DNA of 10,634 nucleotides from Fidelibacterota bacterium TCS52 (GCA_001577215.1 LSCC01000056.1:1-10634); one strand, 5' to 3'. Positions 1 to 6,833 are shown, counted from the first letter of the stretch. Made by a program: numbers and translations. The notes: generated from the sequence alone by a model not told the origin.

Positions 1-141
1 GGTGGTGAATTAAATTATACTCGTTTTAACAATTGGAATCTGAAGTTAAAATATAATTTATTGTTGGGAGATTCTAATTCAGAATTTGGCGAGAAAATGA
101 GTTCAAAGAAATTGTCTTTATTGGCTGATTACACTTTTTGA
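1..141 (+). CDS. C-terminal end of a probable outer-membrane beta-barrel protein (partial)
   Basis: The frame is open from the first base to a TGA at 139-141, giving the last 46 residues of a protein whose start lies outside the window. The segment reads as alternating polar/hydrophobic strands with a short turn (GDSNSEFGEK), and it ends in LSLLADYTF. A terminal Phe, an aromatic residue at position 3 from the end and hydrophobic residues at positions 5, 7 and 9 form the usual C-terminal beta-signal recognised by the BamA machinery in outer-membrane barrel proteins. The barrel assignment is inferred from this pattern only; no family can be named from such a short piece. The stop codon overlaps the TTG start of the next gene, suggesting translational coupling. 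Confidence 0.6.
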   Translation, partial: GGELNYTRFNNWNLKLKYNLLLGDSNSEFGEKMSSKKLSLLADYTF

Positions 142-566
142 GAGATTTTGAAAAACAATATATAAAAAATGGAAAGAATTCGCTTGGTTCAGATGCAAAA
201 TTACATTTAAGAAAATGTAAAAAGTGCCAAAGTAAAATTTATCAATTAGATAAAATAGAAAATGTTTTGTTGCATAAAATTACAATAAAGCTTCCCAAAC
301 AAGTTCAGGCAAATGTTTTAAATACACTCCCCAAGAATCCAATATTTTCTCCGGAATTGATCTTGAATATTTTTGTTGGGATATCATTGTTTTTATTTGT
401 TCTTTTCAATTTTCAGTCAATTTACAAAGTTGTAATATTTTTTGTTAATATTTTAATTCAGTTACCAAATATTTTTTCGTTTCCAATGATCTTGATACTA
501 ATGGGGGGAATAGTGAGCGCTTCGTTGTTATTTCCAATATATTTAAAATTTCAAGATTACAGATAA
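138..566 (+). CDS. Small membrane protein with anti-sigma-factor-like zinc motif
   Basis: This 142-residue protein has a short basic cytoplasmic-type head followed by hydrophobic segments at about 74-92, 97-113 and 115-135. The head contains H23-x3-C27-x2-C30, the core of the zinc-binding anti-sigma (ZAS, zf-HC2) motif; the additional upstream Cys or His that many ZAS domains use as fourth ligand is not evident. Members of that family bind an ECF sigma factor at the membrane. The start is TTG at 138, overlapping the preceding stop as TTGA; an in-frame stop lies just upstream at 126-128, no ATG or GTG lies nearby and there is no Shine-Dalgarno sequence, so coupling to the upstream gene is likely. 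No sigma factor gene is visible. Function as an anti-sigma factor is an inference; a membrane protein of unknown role is the alternative. Confidence 0.65.
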   Translation: MRDFEKQYIKNGKNSLGSDAKLHLRKCKKCQSKIYQLDKIENVLLHKITIKLPKQVQANVLNTLPKNPIFSPELILNIFVGISLFLFVLFNFQSIYKVVIFFVNILIQLPNIFSFPMILILMGGIVSASLLFPIYLKFQDYR

Positions 567-603
567 ACAAATATTTATTAAAATGTAAAAAAATAGTTGA
601 TAA

Positions 604-639
604 AAAAAGAGATCCCCATTATTTATAGAGATCCTTTTT
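604..639. terminator. Possible bidirectional terminator between convergent genes
   Basis: An imperfect hairpin pairs AAAAAG(A)GATC at 604-614 with GATCCTTTTT at 630-639, with one bulged base (610) and a 15-base loop. The left arm is A-rich and the right arm T-rich, so transcripts from either strand would end in U-runs. It sits between the stop of the gene at 566 and the stop of the convergent lipoprotein gene at 659. The stem has few G-C pairs and the loop is long, so strength is uncertain. Confidence 0.45.
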
Positions 640-658
640 CTAATATTTGCTAATAATA

Positions 659-1345
659 TTATTTTACTTTACCAATTTTTTCTACAGAAACATTCGGTTG
701 TGCTGTTTTTTTACGAACAACATCTTTGTATTTTGTTTTGATTGGTACATTCGGAACGATATTAGCAGAGGCGCTAAATGTGTATGATATTGTCTCTTCT
801 GCACCCAGAGTTGCATCACCATCCAGAGTTTCATCACCATAAATTTCATAGCTGTCAGAATTACTGTCTACAATTTTAACATCCCAAGTATAACCGGAAG
901 TGGCAAACCATGCATAAGTTTCTCCGGGAGCAATAATGTCGCTTCCAAGTTGGTCATCACCCCATTCGGTAGCAGTACTAACCGAGAGATAAACATACCA
1001 AATTGATAATGAAGGGTGATTGTTAGAGATTTGTATTTTACCACAATTAGAATTGATTTCATGCAACACATCATCACCGGGACCAATTGTTACTTCATCG
1101 CTATAATCCAACAACCAGTATCCTGTAGCGGTGATTGGCACATTTTTTTCGTCTCCAAAAGCAATAGACCAAGTTTCAGTTTCACTCTCTTCGTTGTAAG
1201 ATAGGTCATTGTAAGGTGTGCCATCGATTATTACATCAATTTGCTCACTGCTTTTGTTGATTACTGTTAATTTTCCGTCTTCACTACAAGAGATAACCAG
1301 TAAAGCTACGGCCAGAATTATAATAAGTTTAGTTAAGTTCTTCAT
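659..1345 (-). CDS. Lipoprotein of unknown function with two beta-rich domains
   Basis: The 228-residue product starts with a basic N-terminus, a hydrophobic stretch (7-18) and the lipobox VIS-C20, so it should be a lipid-anchored envelope protein; Ser follows the Cys. The mature part is Gly/Asp/Ser/Thr-rich and looks beta-stranded. Two stretches begin alike, GKLTVINKSS at 24-33 and GKIQISNNHP at 102-111, suggesting two related beta-sandwich domains. The second has WGDDQLGSDIIAPGE (128-142) followed by WDVKIVD (154-160), a pattern I recognise from uncharacterised secreted proteins. The tail (about 200-228) is basic. The start is supported by AAAGGAG four bases upstream of the ATG. It lies 23 bases after the radical SAM gene and may share its transcript, though its own strong ribosome site suggests independent translation. 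No function can be assigned. Confidence 0.85.
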   Translation of the reverse strand: MKNLTKLIIILAVALLVISCSEDGKLTVINKSSEQIDVIIDGTPYNDLSYNEESETETWSIAFGDEKNVPITATGYWLLDYSDEVTIGPGDDVLHEINSNCGKIQISNNHPSLSIWYVYLSVSTATEWGDDQLGSDIIAPGETYAWFATSGYTWDVKIVDSNSDSYEIYGDETLDGDATLGAEETISYTFSASANIVPNVPIKTKYKDVVRKKTAQPNVSVEKIGKVK

Positions 1346-1368
1346 TTTTCTCCTTTATTTTGTGTCAT

Positions 1369-2313
1369 TTAATATTTTCCTTGATATAGATCATTATCTC
1401 GCATCAATTTCTGCAGATCCATAATAATTTCGGGTGAACGTTTATGCCAATTTGGAGCGATTAATAATTCAAGAGGAGCATCTGCAAAAATGCGTTGCAA
1501 AATAATATCTTGTTTTAGATGAGAAATAAATTTTGATACAAACTCTAAATATTCATTATAATCAAATAATTTTATTGGCTTGTTTTTATGTATATTTGCC
1601 AAAGGTGTATTTTTTATTACTTGTAAATGATGTATTTTCAAAAATTTCAACGGCAGTTCGTTCAGTTTTTTTACCATTTCCAACATTTCATTCTGTGTTT
1701 CTGTTGGTAAACCTAAAATAATATGGCCGGTTACATCAATTCCAAGGTCTGCAAGTTTCTCAATTGCTTCAACGGTAGTTTGATAATCATGTTTTCTATT
1801 CATCCAATTTAAAGATTTGTCAAGTATAGATTCGATGCCAATTTCAACATTCAAATATGTAATATTATTTAATTCTTTTAACAATTCAAGAATATCTTGA
1901 TCTAGGCAATCGGGACGAGTGGAAATTGCAATTCCCACAACTTCAGGAAATTTTATTGCTTCATAATATTTTTTTTTCAACTCGGGAACCGGCGCATAAG
2001 TATTTGTATGGCTTTGAAAATATGCGATAAATTTTTTTGCATTTAATTTATTAAAATAATTAAATCCTGCCATTATTTGAGATTTTATTGAATTGTCACT
2101 TAAGTTGACAAATGGTGAAAATGATTTGTTGTTACAATATATACAACCGGATTTTCCTTTGGTACCATCTCTATTTGGGCAAGTAAAACCACCGTCGATT
2201 AAAATCCGTTGTATTCTCTCTCCGAACTTTTCTTTTAGAAAATATGTATAATTGTTATAGCGAAAACCATTTTTAGCATATTGTAGATTCGGATTATAAT
2301 ATTTTTTGAACAT
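1369..2313 (-). CDS. TIGR01212-family radical SAM protein (YhcC/YtqA type)
   Basis: This 314-residue protein shows the family's N-terminal signature GGFTCPNRDGTKGKSGCIYC at 41-60, with cysteines 45, 57 and 60 in the spacing C-x11-C-x2-C that should hold the [4Fe-4S] cluster and bind S-adenosylmethionine. Further conserved blocks are AYFQSHTNTYAP (98-109), STRPDCL (131-137), NVEIGIES (155-162), HIILGLPTE (197-205) and KIHHLQVIKNTPL (226-238). The length is normal and all blocks are present, so the enzyme looks intact. Its relatives are E. coli YhcC and B. subtilis YtqA; as I recall, YtqA has recently been linked to wobble-uridine modification of tRNA and called MnmL, but I would not transfer that function without testing. 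It starts 7 bases after the DUF1858 gene without an evident ribosome site, consistent with coupling. Confidence 0.92.
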   Translation of the reverse strand: MFKKYYNPNLQYAKNGFRYNNYTYFLKEKFGERIQRILIDGGFTCPNRDGTKGKSGCIYCNNKSFSPFVNLSDNSIKSQIMAGFNYFNKLNAKKFIAYFQSHTNTYAPVPELKKKYYEAIKFPEVVGIAISTRPDCLDQDILELLKELNNITYLNVEIGIESILDKSLNWMNRKHDYQTTVEAIEKLADLGIDVTGHIILGLPTETQNEMLEMVKKLNELPLKFLKIHHLQVIKNTPLANIHKNKPIKLFDYNEYLEFVSKFISHLKQDIILQRIFADAPLELLIAPNWHKRSPEIIMDLQKLMRDNDLYQGKY

Positions 2314-2320
2314 TGGTTTT

Positions 2321-2524
2321 TTACTTTAAAAATTTATTTAAATCATCTACAAATTTTTCTATATCTTTATCTGTAAAGTTTTTCTCTTTTGCGGCTTCTT
2401 CTAATGTTCCCCAAGTCGGTTCGCCACAGATAATACACCTAATTCCCTTTTCTTTTAAATATCTGACAGATTCCGGAATTTGTTCTACCAGATCTTCAAT
2501 AAAAATTTCCTTTTTAATACTCAT
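2321..2524 (-). CDS. DUF1858 small protein with CxxC motif
   Basis: The 67-residue product matches the DUF1858 domain, also related to the N-terminal part of ScdA-type proteins. Visible features are an N-terminal segment (FIEDLVEQIPESVRYLKEKG) and then IRCIICGEPTWGTLEEAA, with the Cys-x2-Cys pair that is conserved in this family, and a C-terminal helix DKDIEKFVDDLNKFL. The two cysteines could bind a metal or take part in redox chemistry, but the family's role is not established. I chose the ATG at 2522-2524 rather than one 14 codons upstream because GGAG lies seven bases before it and the domain begins right there. It heads the probable minus-strand operon with the radical SAM gene. Confidence 0.88.
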   Translation of the reverse strand: MSIKKEIFIEDLVEQIPESVRYLKEKGIRCIICGEPTWGTLEEAAKEKNFTDKDIEKFVDDLNKFLK

Positions 2525-2530
2525 AAATAT

Positions 2531-2536
2531 TCTCCA
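2531..2536 (-). promoter_or_regulatory. Ribosome binding site deciding the DUF1858 start
   Basis: On the minus strand TGGAGA is followed by seven bases (AATATTT) and ATG. This site favours the 67-residue start over the longer 81-residue reading, whose extra residues (KFIKFSNIKWRIF) do not resemble the family. Confidence 0.75.
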
Positions 2537-2549
2537 TTTGATATTACTA

Positions 2550-2578
2550 AATTTAATAAATTTCATTTGTATTTACAA
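2550..2578 (-). promoter_or_regulatory. Candidate promoter for the DUF1858-radical SAM unit
   Basis: Reading the minus strand, TTGTAA (2578-2573) and TAAATT (2555-2550) are separated by 17 bases; each matches the sigma-70 consensus at four of six positions. This would place a start near 2543, about 19 bases before the ATG and just upstream of the ribosome site. Such matches are common by chance in AT-rich DNA. Confidence 0.3.
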
Positions 2579-2596
2579 AATTATTATCATTTCTAT

Positions 2597-2625
2597 TTGA
2601 ATATTTGTGAATATTTAATTACATT
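2597..2625 (+). promoter_or_regulatory. Candidate promoter for the Mth938-like gene
   Basis: TTGAAT (2597-2602) and TACATT (2620-2625) are 17 bases apart, each close to the sigma-70 consensus. A start near 2632 would give a leader of about 22 bases that ends in GAGGA before the ATG at 2655. The divergent gene has its own candidate within the same 130-base region. AT-richness lowers the value of the match. Confidence 0.3.
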
Positions 2626-2654
2626 ACTACTTAAATAATATATGCGAGGAAATC

Positions 2655-3017
2655 ATGAAACCAATTATCAATAGCACAAAATTTGGATCGATCATTATCG
2701 ATAAAAATACATATTATAATGATGTAATTATTAAATTAGATGGTAATGTTGTAAAAAGGAATAAAAACCTATCAAGAGAAGTTACTGGCACTTCTCACAA
2801 GGTCTCATTGCAAGAAATACGATCTTTTTATGAACAAGACGCAAAAACTATTGTTATTGGAAGTGGTCAATATGGAATTTTAAATCTCACTCAAGAAGCC
2901 AAAGATTTCCTAAATGAAAATGATTGTGAGCTCAAAATTCAATCGACACCAGAAGCAATAAGGATTTGGAACGATTCTAGCGAAAATGTCATTGGCTTAT
3001 TTCATGTAACCTGCTAA
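2655..3017 (+). CDS. Mth938-like (NDUFAF3/DUF498) domain protein
   Basis: The 120-residue product is a single Mth938-like domain of normal length. Recognisable parts are FGSIIIDKNTYYNDVIIKLD (10-29), the block TSHKVSLQEIR (46-56), the glycine-rich TIVIGSGQYGILNLT (65-79), and STPEAIRIWN (97-106) before a C-terminal hydrophobic strand ending VTC. Homologues include archaeal Mth938 and the mitochondrial complex I assembly factor NDUFAF3; the bacterial single-domain proteins have no firmly established role and no catalytic residues can be pointed out. The start is supported by GAGGA at 2646-2650, four bases upstream of the ATG. It is transcribed divergently from the DUF1858 gene and lies 51 bases before the methyltransferase gene, which may be on the same transcript. 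Confidence 0.88.
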   Translation: MKPIINSTKFGSIIIDKNTYYNDVIIKLDGNVVKRNKNLSREVTGTSHKVSLQEIRSFYEQDAKTIVIGSGQYGILNLTQEAKDFLNENDCELKIQSTPEAIRIWNDSSENVIGLFHVTC

Positions 3018-3068
3018 TGAATTTTCATTTTACTTTTGAAAGAAAAAAAATAATTGTAAATTCATTCA

Positions 3069-4121
3069 ATGAAAAAGACAAAAAATAATATTGTTCAAAT
3101 ACTTAAAAATTTGTTAGATTCAAACAAATTAAATGAAATTAAAAATGGTATAAAAGAGTTAATAAAAAATCTTGATAATTTTACCTCTGAATTTTCCGAT
3201 TCCCCAAAAAATGATTTAAGCATTAACAAAAAATATTTTAAAAAAGAATTAGATCAAATAATTGAAACGAAAACAATTGAACGCACAAAATACTATATAA
3301 ATCGTTTGATAAAAGGAATGACAGAAATTAGGACCGGAAAAATAAACGATATTAATTTGAATCGTTGGAAAGAGTATGACGATATCATTACGGATAGTTT
3401 GTGGGTATTAGATAAAAGAGATAAAACCGGAGTGCATTCTGCAGAATACTGGGGAAATTTTATACCACAAATTCCTAACCAATTTCTAAAAAGATTTACA
3501 AAAAAAAATGATTGGGTTTTAGATACTTTTCTCGGTAGTGGAACGACTTTAATAGAGTGTCAACGACTTAAAAGGAATGGTGTTGGGATTGAGTTGCAAG
3601 AAGATGTCGTAAATTTAGCGAAAAGAAATATTGACAAAGAAAAGAAAAATTCCAGCTCAAAAATAAAAGTAATTCATGCCGATAGTACAAAATTGGATTA
3701 TAAAAAAGAGTTGGAAAAAATTGGAATTGATTCGGTTCAATTTTTAATTATGCACCCGCCATACTGGGATATAATTAAATTTAGTGATGATGAAAAAGAT
3801 CTTTCGAACGCAACCTCGATCAATGAATTTCTTACACTTTTTGGTAAGGTAATTGACAAAACATTCCCAATATTAGATAAAGGAAGATTTCTTGCGGTTG
3901 TGATTGGCGACAAGTATTTAAATGGCGAATGGATTCCACTTGGGTTTTACACAATGCAAGAAGTATTGAAAAGAAGCTATAAATTAAAAAGTACTATAGT
4001 TAAAAATTTTGAGGATACAACAGCGAAAAGAAATCAGAAAGCACTTTGGAGATATCGAGCATTAGTTGGTGGATTCTATATTTTTAAACACGAATATATT
4101 TTCTTGTTTCAGAAAAAGTGA
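3069..4121 (+). CDS. Putative DNA methyltransferase (N6-adenine/N4-cytosine type), no partner nuclease
   Basis: The 350-residue protein begins with about 95 charged, probably helical residues. The Rossmann-type methyltransferase domain follows: HSAEYWGNFIPQIP (123-136) leading to RFT resembles motif X, LDTFLGSGTT (151-160) is the S-adenosylmethionine-binding motif I, and HPPYWDI (229-235) is catalytic motif IV. The order X-I-IV with only about 70 residues between I and IV places any target-recognition region after motif IV, or in the N-terminal segment. The end, HEYIFLFQKK, is typical of this amino-methyltransferase group. Motif IV has His where D, N or S is usual before PPY; I have the impression that this variant recurs in the subgroup. 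No restriction endonuclease is adjacent, so it looks like an orphan enzyme. The ATG has no Shine-Dalgarno sequence, but an in-frame stop at 3057-3059 excludes an upstream start. RNA as substrate cannot be excluded. Confidence 0.82.
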   Translation: MKKTKNNIVQILKNLLDSNKLNEIKNGIKELIKNLDNFTSEFSDSPKNDLSINKKYFKKELDQIIETKTIERTKYYINRLIKGMTEIRTGKINDINLNRWKEYDDIITDSLWVLDKRDKTGVHSAEYWGNFIPQIPNQFLKRFTKKNDWVLDTFLGSGTTLIECQRLKRNGVGIELQEDVVNLAKRNIDKEKKNSSSKIKVIHADSTKLDYKKELEKIGIDSVQFLIMHPPYWDIIKFSDDEKDLSNATSINEFLTLFGKVIDKTFPILDKGRFLAVVIGDKYLNGEWIPLGFYTMQEVLKRSYKLKSTIVKNFEDTTAKRNQKALWRYRALVGGFYIFKHEYIFLFQKK

Positions 4122-4130
4122 TTATTTTGA

Positions 4131-4175
4131 CACGGATTTCGCGAATGTATTTTATAACGAATGACACGAATTTTT
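4131..4175. repeat. Degenerate 'cacgaat' intergenic repeat units
   Basis: Downstream of the methyltransferase stop lie CACGGATTTCGCGAATG (4131-4147), AACGAATG (4156-4163) and CACGAATTTTT (4165-4175), short variations on a CACGAAT/CACGGAT unit. TTCGCGAA at 4138-4145 is a perfect palindrome. Units of this kind occur as intergenic repeats in various bacterial genomes, often with a facing inverted arm (ATTCGTG); I see no such arm here, so this looks like one half of an element or a remnant. The function is unknown. Confidence 0.5.
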
Positions 4176-4200
4176 CGAAGACAAAACATAAAATATTTTA

Positions 4201-4285
4201 TTGTTTACTATTTTCAATAAAAAATATTATATTCAAAAAAAGTGAAATTTATTATTGCAGTTTATAAATTTTAGAAAAATATAAA
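4201..4285 (+). promoter_or_regulatory. Candidate promoter region upstream of pyrG
   Basis: The 189-base spacer before pyrG holds two weak sigma-70-like arrangements: TTGTTT (4201-4206) with TATTAT (4225-4230), 18 bases apart, and TTGCAG (4255-4260) with TATAAA (4280-4285), 19 bases apart. I cannot choose between them. No attenuator hairpin or C-rich initially transcribed stretch, as used for pyrG control in some Gram-positives, is seen. An AAGGG at 4291-4295 is too far from the ATG to be a good ribosome site. Confidence 0.25.
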
Positions 4286-4310
4286 ATATTAAGGGTAAGT
4301 TAAATCAATA

Positions 4311-6014
4311 ATGAAAAATGATAAATCAACAGGGATAAAAAAATATTTTAATCGGTTGATAACATCAAGAAAAAGAAATAACACAAAATTTATTTTTATT
4401 ACCGGTGGTGTAATTTCCGGTTTGGGGAAAGGAATTACAGCCTCATCAATCGGTTATTTATTAAAGCAAGCTGGTTTTAAAGTTACGATACAAAAATTTG
4501 ATCCGTATTTAAATGTCGACCCCGGGACATTAAGCCCATTCCAGCATGGCGAGGTGTTCGTTACCGATGACGGAGCTGAAACAGATTTGGATTTAGGACA
4601 TTATGAAAGATTTTTAGATGAAAAAATGTCACAAAAAAACAATGCTACAGCCGGAAGCATTTATGAAACAGTTATTCAGCAAGAAAGAAGAGGAGATTTT
4701 TTAGGAGCTACCGTACAGATAATTCCACATATAACTGACGAAATTAAAAACAGATTTGTTAGTATTTTAGATGATCGGAATTATGATTTTATCATAACAG
4801 AGGTTGGTGGTACAGTTGGTGATATTGAGAGCTTGCCTTTTTTGGAAGCGATTAGACAATTTGAACAGAAGCTTGATGACAGTGATTTTTTAAATATTCA
4901 TGTTACATTGTTGCCATATATTTATTCTTCAGAAGAAATTAAAACAAAACCTACACAACACTCGGTAATGAAATTAAGGGAAATCGGCTTACGTCCTTCA
5001 ATTATTGTTTGCAGAACAGAAAAGAAAATGTTGAATAATGAATTACGGGAAAAAATCTCTCTGTTTTGTGATGTAAAGAAAGATTCTGTTTTTGAAGCAC
5101 ATGATGCTTCGACTATTTATGAAGTACCATTGATATTATTTAGACAAAATATAATAAATGTAATTAAAAATAAATTGAAATTAGAAAAGATAAACAAGAT
5201 TGACACAAAAAGATTAAATCAATTGGTTAACAGAATAAAAAATCCTTCTGATAGTGTAAAAATAGCGATTATTGGGAAATATACAAGTTTGCCGGATGCA
5301 TATAAAAGTATAATAGAATCGTTTGTACATGCCGGTGCCGAAAATGATACAGAAGTAGAATTGAAGTGGATAAGTGCTGAAAATTTAGAATCAAATTCAG
5401 AAAAGCATGCATCAGAATTGCTTATTGATATTGATGGATTATTAATTCCCGGTGGGTTTGGAGAAAGAGGTATTGAAGGGAAAATTACTGCTGCAAAATT
5501 TGCACGGATCAACAAAATCCCGTTTTTGGGAATATGTCTTGGTTTGCATATTGCACTGATAGAATTGGCACGAAATGTAGCAAATTTAAATGATGCAAAT
5601 AGTGTCGAATTTGACAAAAAAACGGAGCATCCTGTAATCGATTTAATGTTAGATCAGAAAAATATCGTACAAAAAGGCGGGACGATGAGATTGGGAGCAT
5701 ATGATTGTAAAATTGAACATGATTCATTGGCTTATATCGCTTATAAAAAAAAGAATATTTCAGAACGGCACAGACACAGATATGAAGTAAACAATAATTA
5801 CAAAGTTCAATTAGGAGAAGCCGGAATAATTTTCTCCGGAACAAATAAAAAATTAAATTTAGTGGAAATTATTGAATTAAAAGGTCATCCTTGGTATTTA
5901 GCCGTTCAATTTCATCCCGAATTTAAATCCAGAATGAATAGATCCCATCCATTATTTAGAGAGTTTGTGAAGGCAAGTTTAAAGTACAAAAAATTAGGAT
6001 CAAAAAAAGAGTAA
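4311..6014 (+). CDS. pyrG: CTP synthase (glutamine hydrolysing)
   Basis: PyrG aminates UTP to CTP with ATP and glutamine in the cytoplasm. The synthetase domain has the P-loop GGVISGLGKGITASSIG (about 32-48) and then KFDPYLNVDPGTLSPFQHGE and TDDGAETDLDLGHYERF. The glutamine amidotransferase domain carries the oxyanion loop PGGFGERG, the nucleophile C409 in GICLG, and H535 and E537 in FHPE, so the catalytic triad is complete. The length is 567 residues against 545 for E. coli; the excess includes about 24 basic residues before TKFIFITGG, where family members usually begin. No ATG or GTG lies closer to that point; a TTG at 4356 is the only alternative and has no clear ribosome site. kdsA follows 6 bases after the stop, forming an operon that feeds CMP-KDO synthesis. 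Confidence 0.97.
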   Translation: MKNDKSTGIKKYFNRLITSRKRNNTKFIFITGGVISGLGKGITASSIGYLLKQAGFKVTIQKFDPYLNVDPGTLSPFQHGEVFVTDDGAETDLDLGHYERFLDEKMSQKNNATAGSIYETVIQQERRGDFLGATVQIIPHITDEIKNRFVSILDDRNYDFIITEVGGTVGDIESLPFLEAIRQFEQKLDDSDFLNIHVTLLPYIYSSEEIKTKPTQHSVMKLREIGLRPSIIVCRTEKKMLNNELREKISLFCDVKKDSVFEAHDASTIYEVPLILFRQNIINVIKNKLKLEKINKIDTKRLNQLVNRIKNPSDSVKIAIIGKYTSLPDAYKSIIESFVHAGAENDTEVELKWISAENLESNSEKHASELLIDIDGLLIPGGFGERGIEGKITAAKFARINKIPFLGICLGLHIALIELARNVANLNDANSVEFDKKTEHPVIDLMLDQKNIVQKGGTMRLGAYDCKIEHDSLAYIAYKKKNISERHRHRYEVNNNYKVQLGEAGIIFSGTNKKLNLVEIIELKGHPWYLAVQFHPEFKSRMNRSHPLFREFVKASLKYKKLGSKKE

Positions 6015-6020
6015 AATATT

Positions 6021-6833
6021 ATGGAAATAAAAATTAAAAATTTTTCAGTGGGAGAAAATCATCAATTATTTTTCATTTTAGGTCCTTGCGTTATTGAAAG
6101 CGAAAAACATACATTGTTTATGGCAGAAGAGATAACAAGAATTGCTATTGACTTAAAAATTCCATTTATTTTTAAAGCATCATTTGATAAGGCAAATCGC
6201 AGTTCAATTCACTCTTTTCGTGGTGTTGATATAAAAAAAGGAATGAAGATATTACAAAAGGTAAAAGAAAAGTTTAAGGTTCCAATATTGACAGATATTC
6301 ATGAACCGGATCAAGCAAAGATCGTCGCAGAAGTTGTCGATGTAATTCAAATACCAGCGTTTTTATCGCGTCAGACAAACTTGATAAAGGCGGCTTCGAA
6401 AACCGGGAAGACGGTCAATATAAAAAAGGGACAATTTCTCGCTCCGTGGGATATGAAAAATGTTATTGAAAAGTGTCGCGAATCCGGAGCGAAAAATATT
6501 ATGCTTACGGAAAGGGGAACTACCTTTGGTTATAATAATTTGGTTTCTGATATGAGATCAATTCCGATAATGAAAAAATTTGATGTACCCGTAATTTTTG
6601 ATGCAACCCATTCTTTACAATTACCGACCGGGAAAGGAAACGAAACAGGTGGAATGAGAGAATTCGTTCCTAATCTGGCAAAATCCGCAATTGCTGCAGG
6701 AGCAGATGGGATCTTTATGGAAGTCCACCATGATCCTAAAAAAGCATTAAGCGATGCCGCTACCCAATGGCCGTTAGATAAATTATATAATTTATTGGCA
6801 GAATTGAAATTGATAGCTTCTATTGTTAGATAA
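6021..6833 (+). CDS. kdsA: 3-deoxy-D-manno-octulosonate 8-phosphate synthase, metal-dependent class
   Basis: KdsA condenses phosphoenolpyruvate with arabinose 5-phosphate to KDO-8-phosphate, the precursor of the KDO sugar that joins lipid A to the core; it therefore implies a lipopolysaccharide-bearing outer membrane. The 270-residue TIM barrel is full length. Conserved blocks include FKASFDKANRSS, PILTDIHEPDQA, QIPAFLSRQT, GKTVNIKKGQF and LTERGTTFGYNN. C23 in GPCVIESE, H197 in DATHS, E234 in FMEVH and D245 in LSDAATQ correspond, at a constant offset of 12, to the metal ligands C11, H185, E222 and D233 of the Aquifex enzyme, marking the metal-dependent class rather than the Asn-containing E. 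coli type. The start follows pyrG by 6 bases, with only a weak ribosome site, so coupled translation is likely. Confidence 0.97.
   Translation: MEIKIKNFSVGENHQLFFILGPCVIESEKHTLFMAEEITRIAIDLKIPFIFKASFDKANRSSIHSFRGVDIKKGMKILQKVKEKFKVPILTDIHEPDQAKIVAEVVDVIQIPAFLSRQTNLIKAASKTGKTVNIKKGQFLAPWDMKNVIEKCRESGAKNIMLTERGTTFGYNNLVSDMRSIPIMKKFDVPVIFDATHSLQLPTGKGNETGGMREFVPNLAKSAIAAGADGIFMEVHHDPKKALSDAATQWPLDKLYNLLAELKLIASIVR

Noticed and set aside
611..633. Direct repeat GAGATC flanking 13 bases as an insertion target duplication
   Set aside because: The enclosed piece is far too short for a mobile element and the bases are better explained as part of the terminator hairpin.
2525..2566. Longer 81-residue form of the DUF1858 protein
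   Set aside because: The GGAG site and the domain boundary both favour the ATG at 2524, and the longer form overlaps the candidate promoter.
3016..3029. Small hairpin AATGA/TCATT after the Mth938-like gene
   Set aside because: Five pairs only and overlapping the stop codon; not distinguishable from chance.
5219..5844. Two long minus-strand open frames inside pyrG
   Set aside because: They are antisense to well-conserved CTP synthase sequence and show no recognisable domain.
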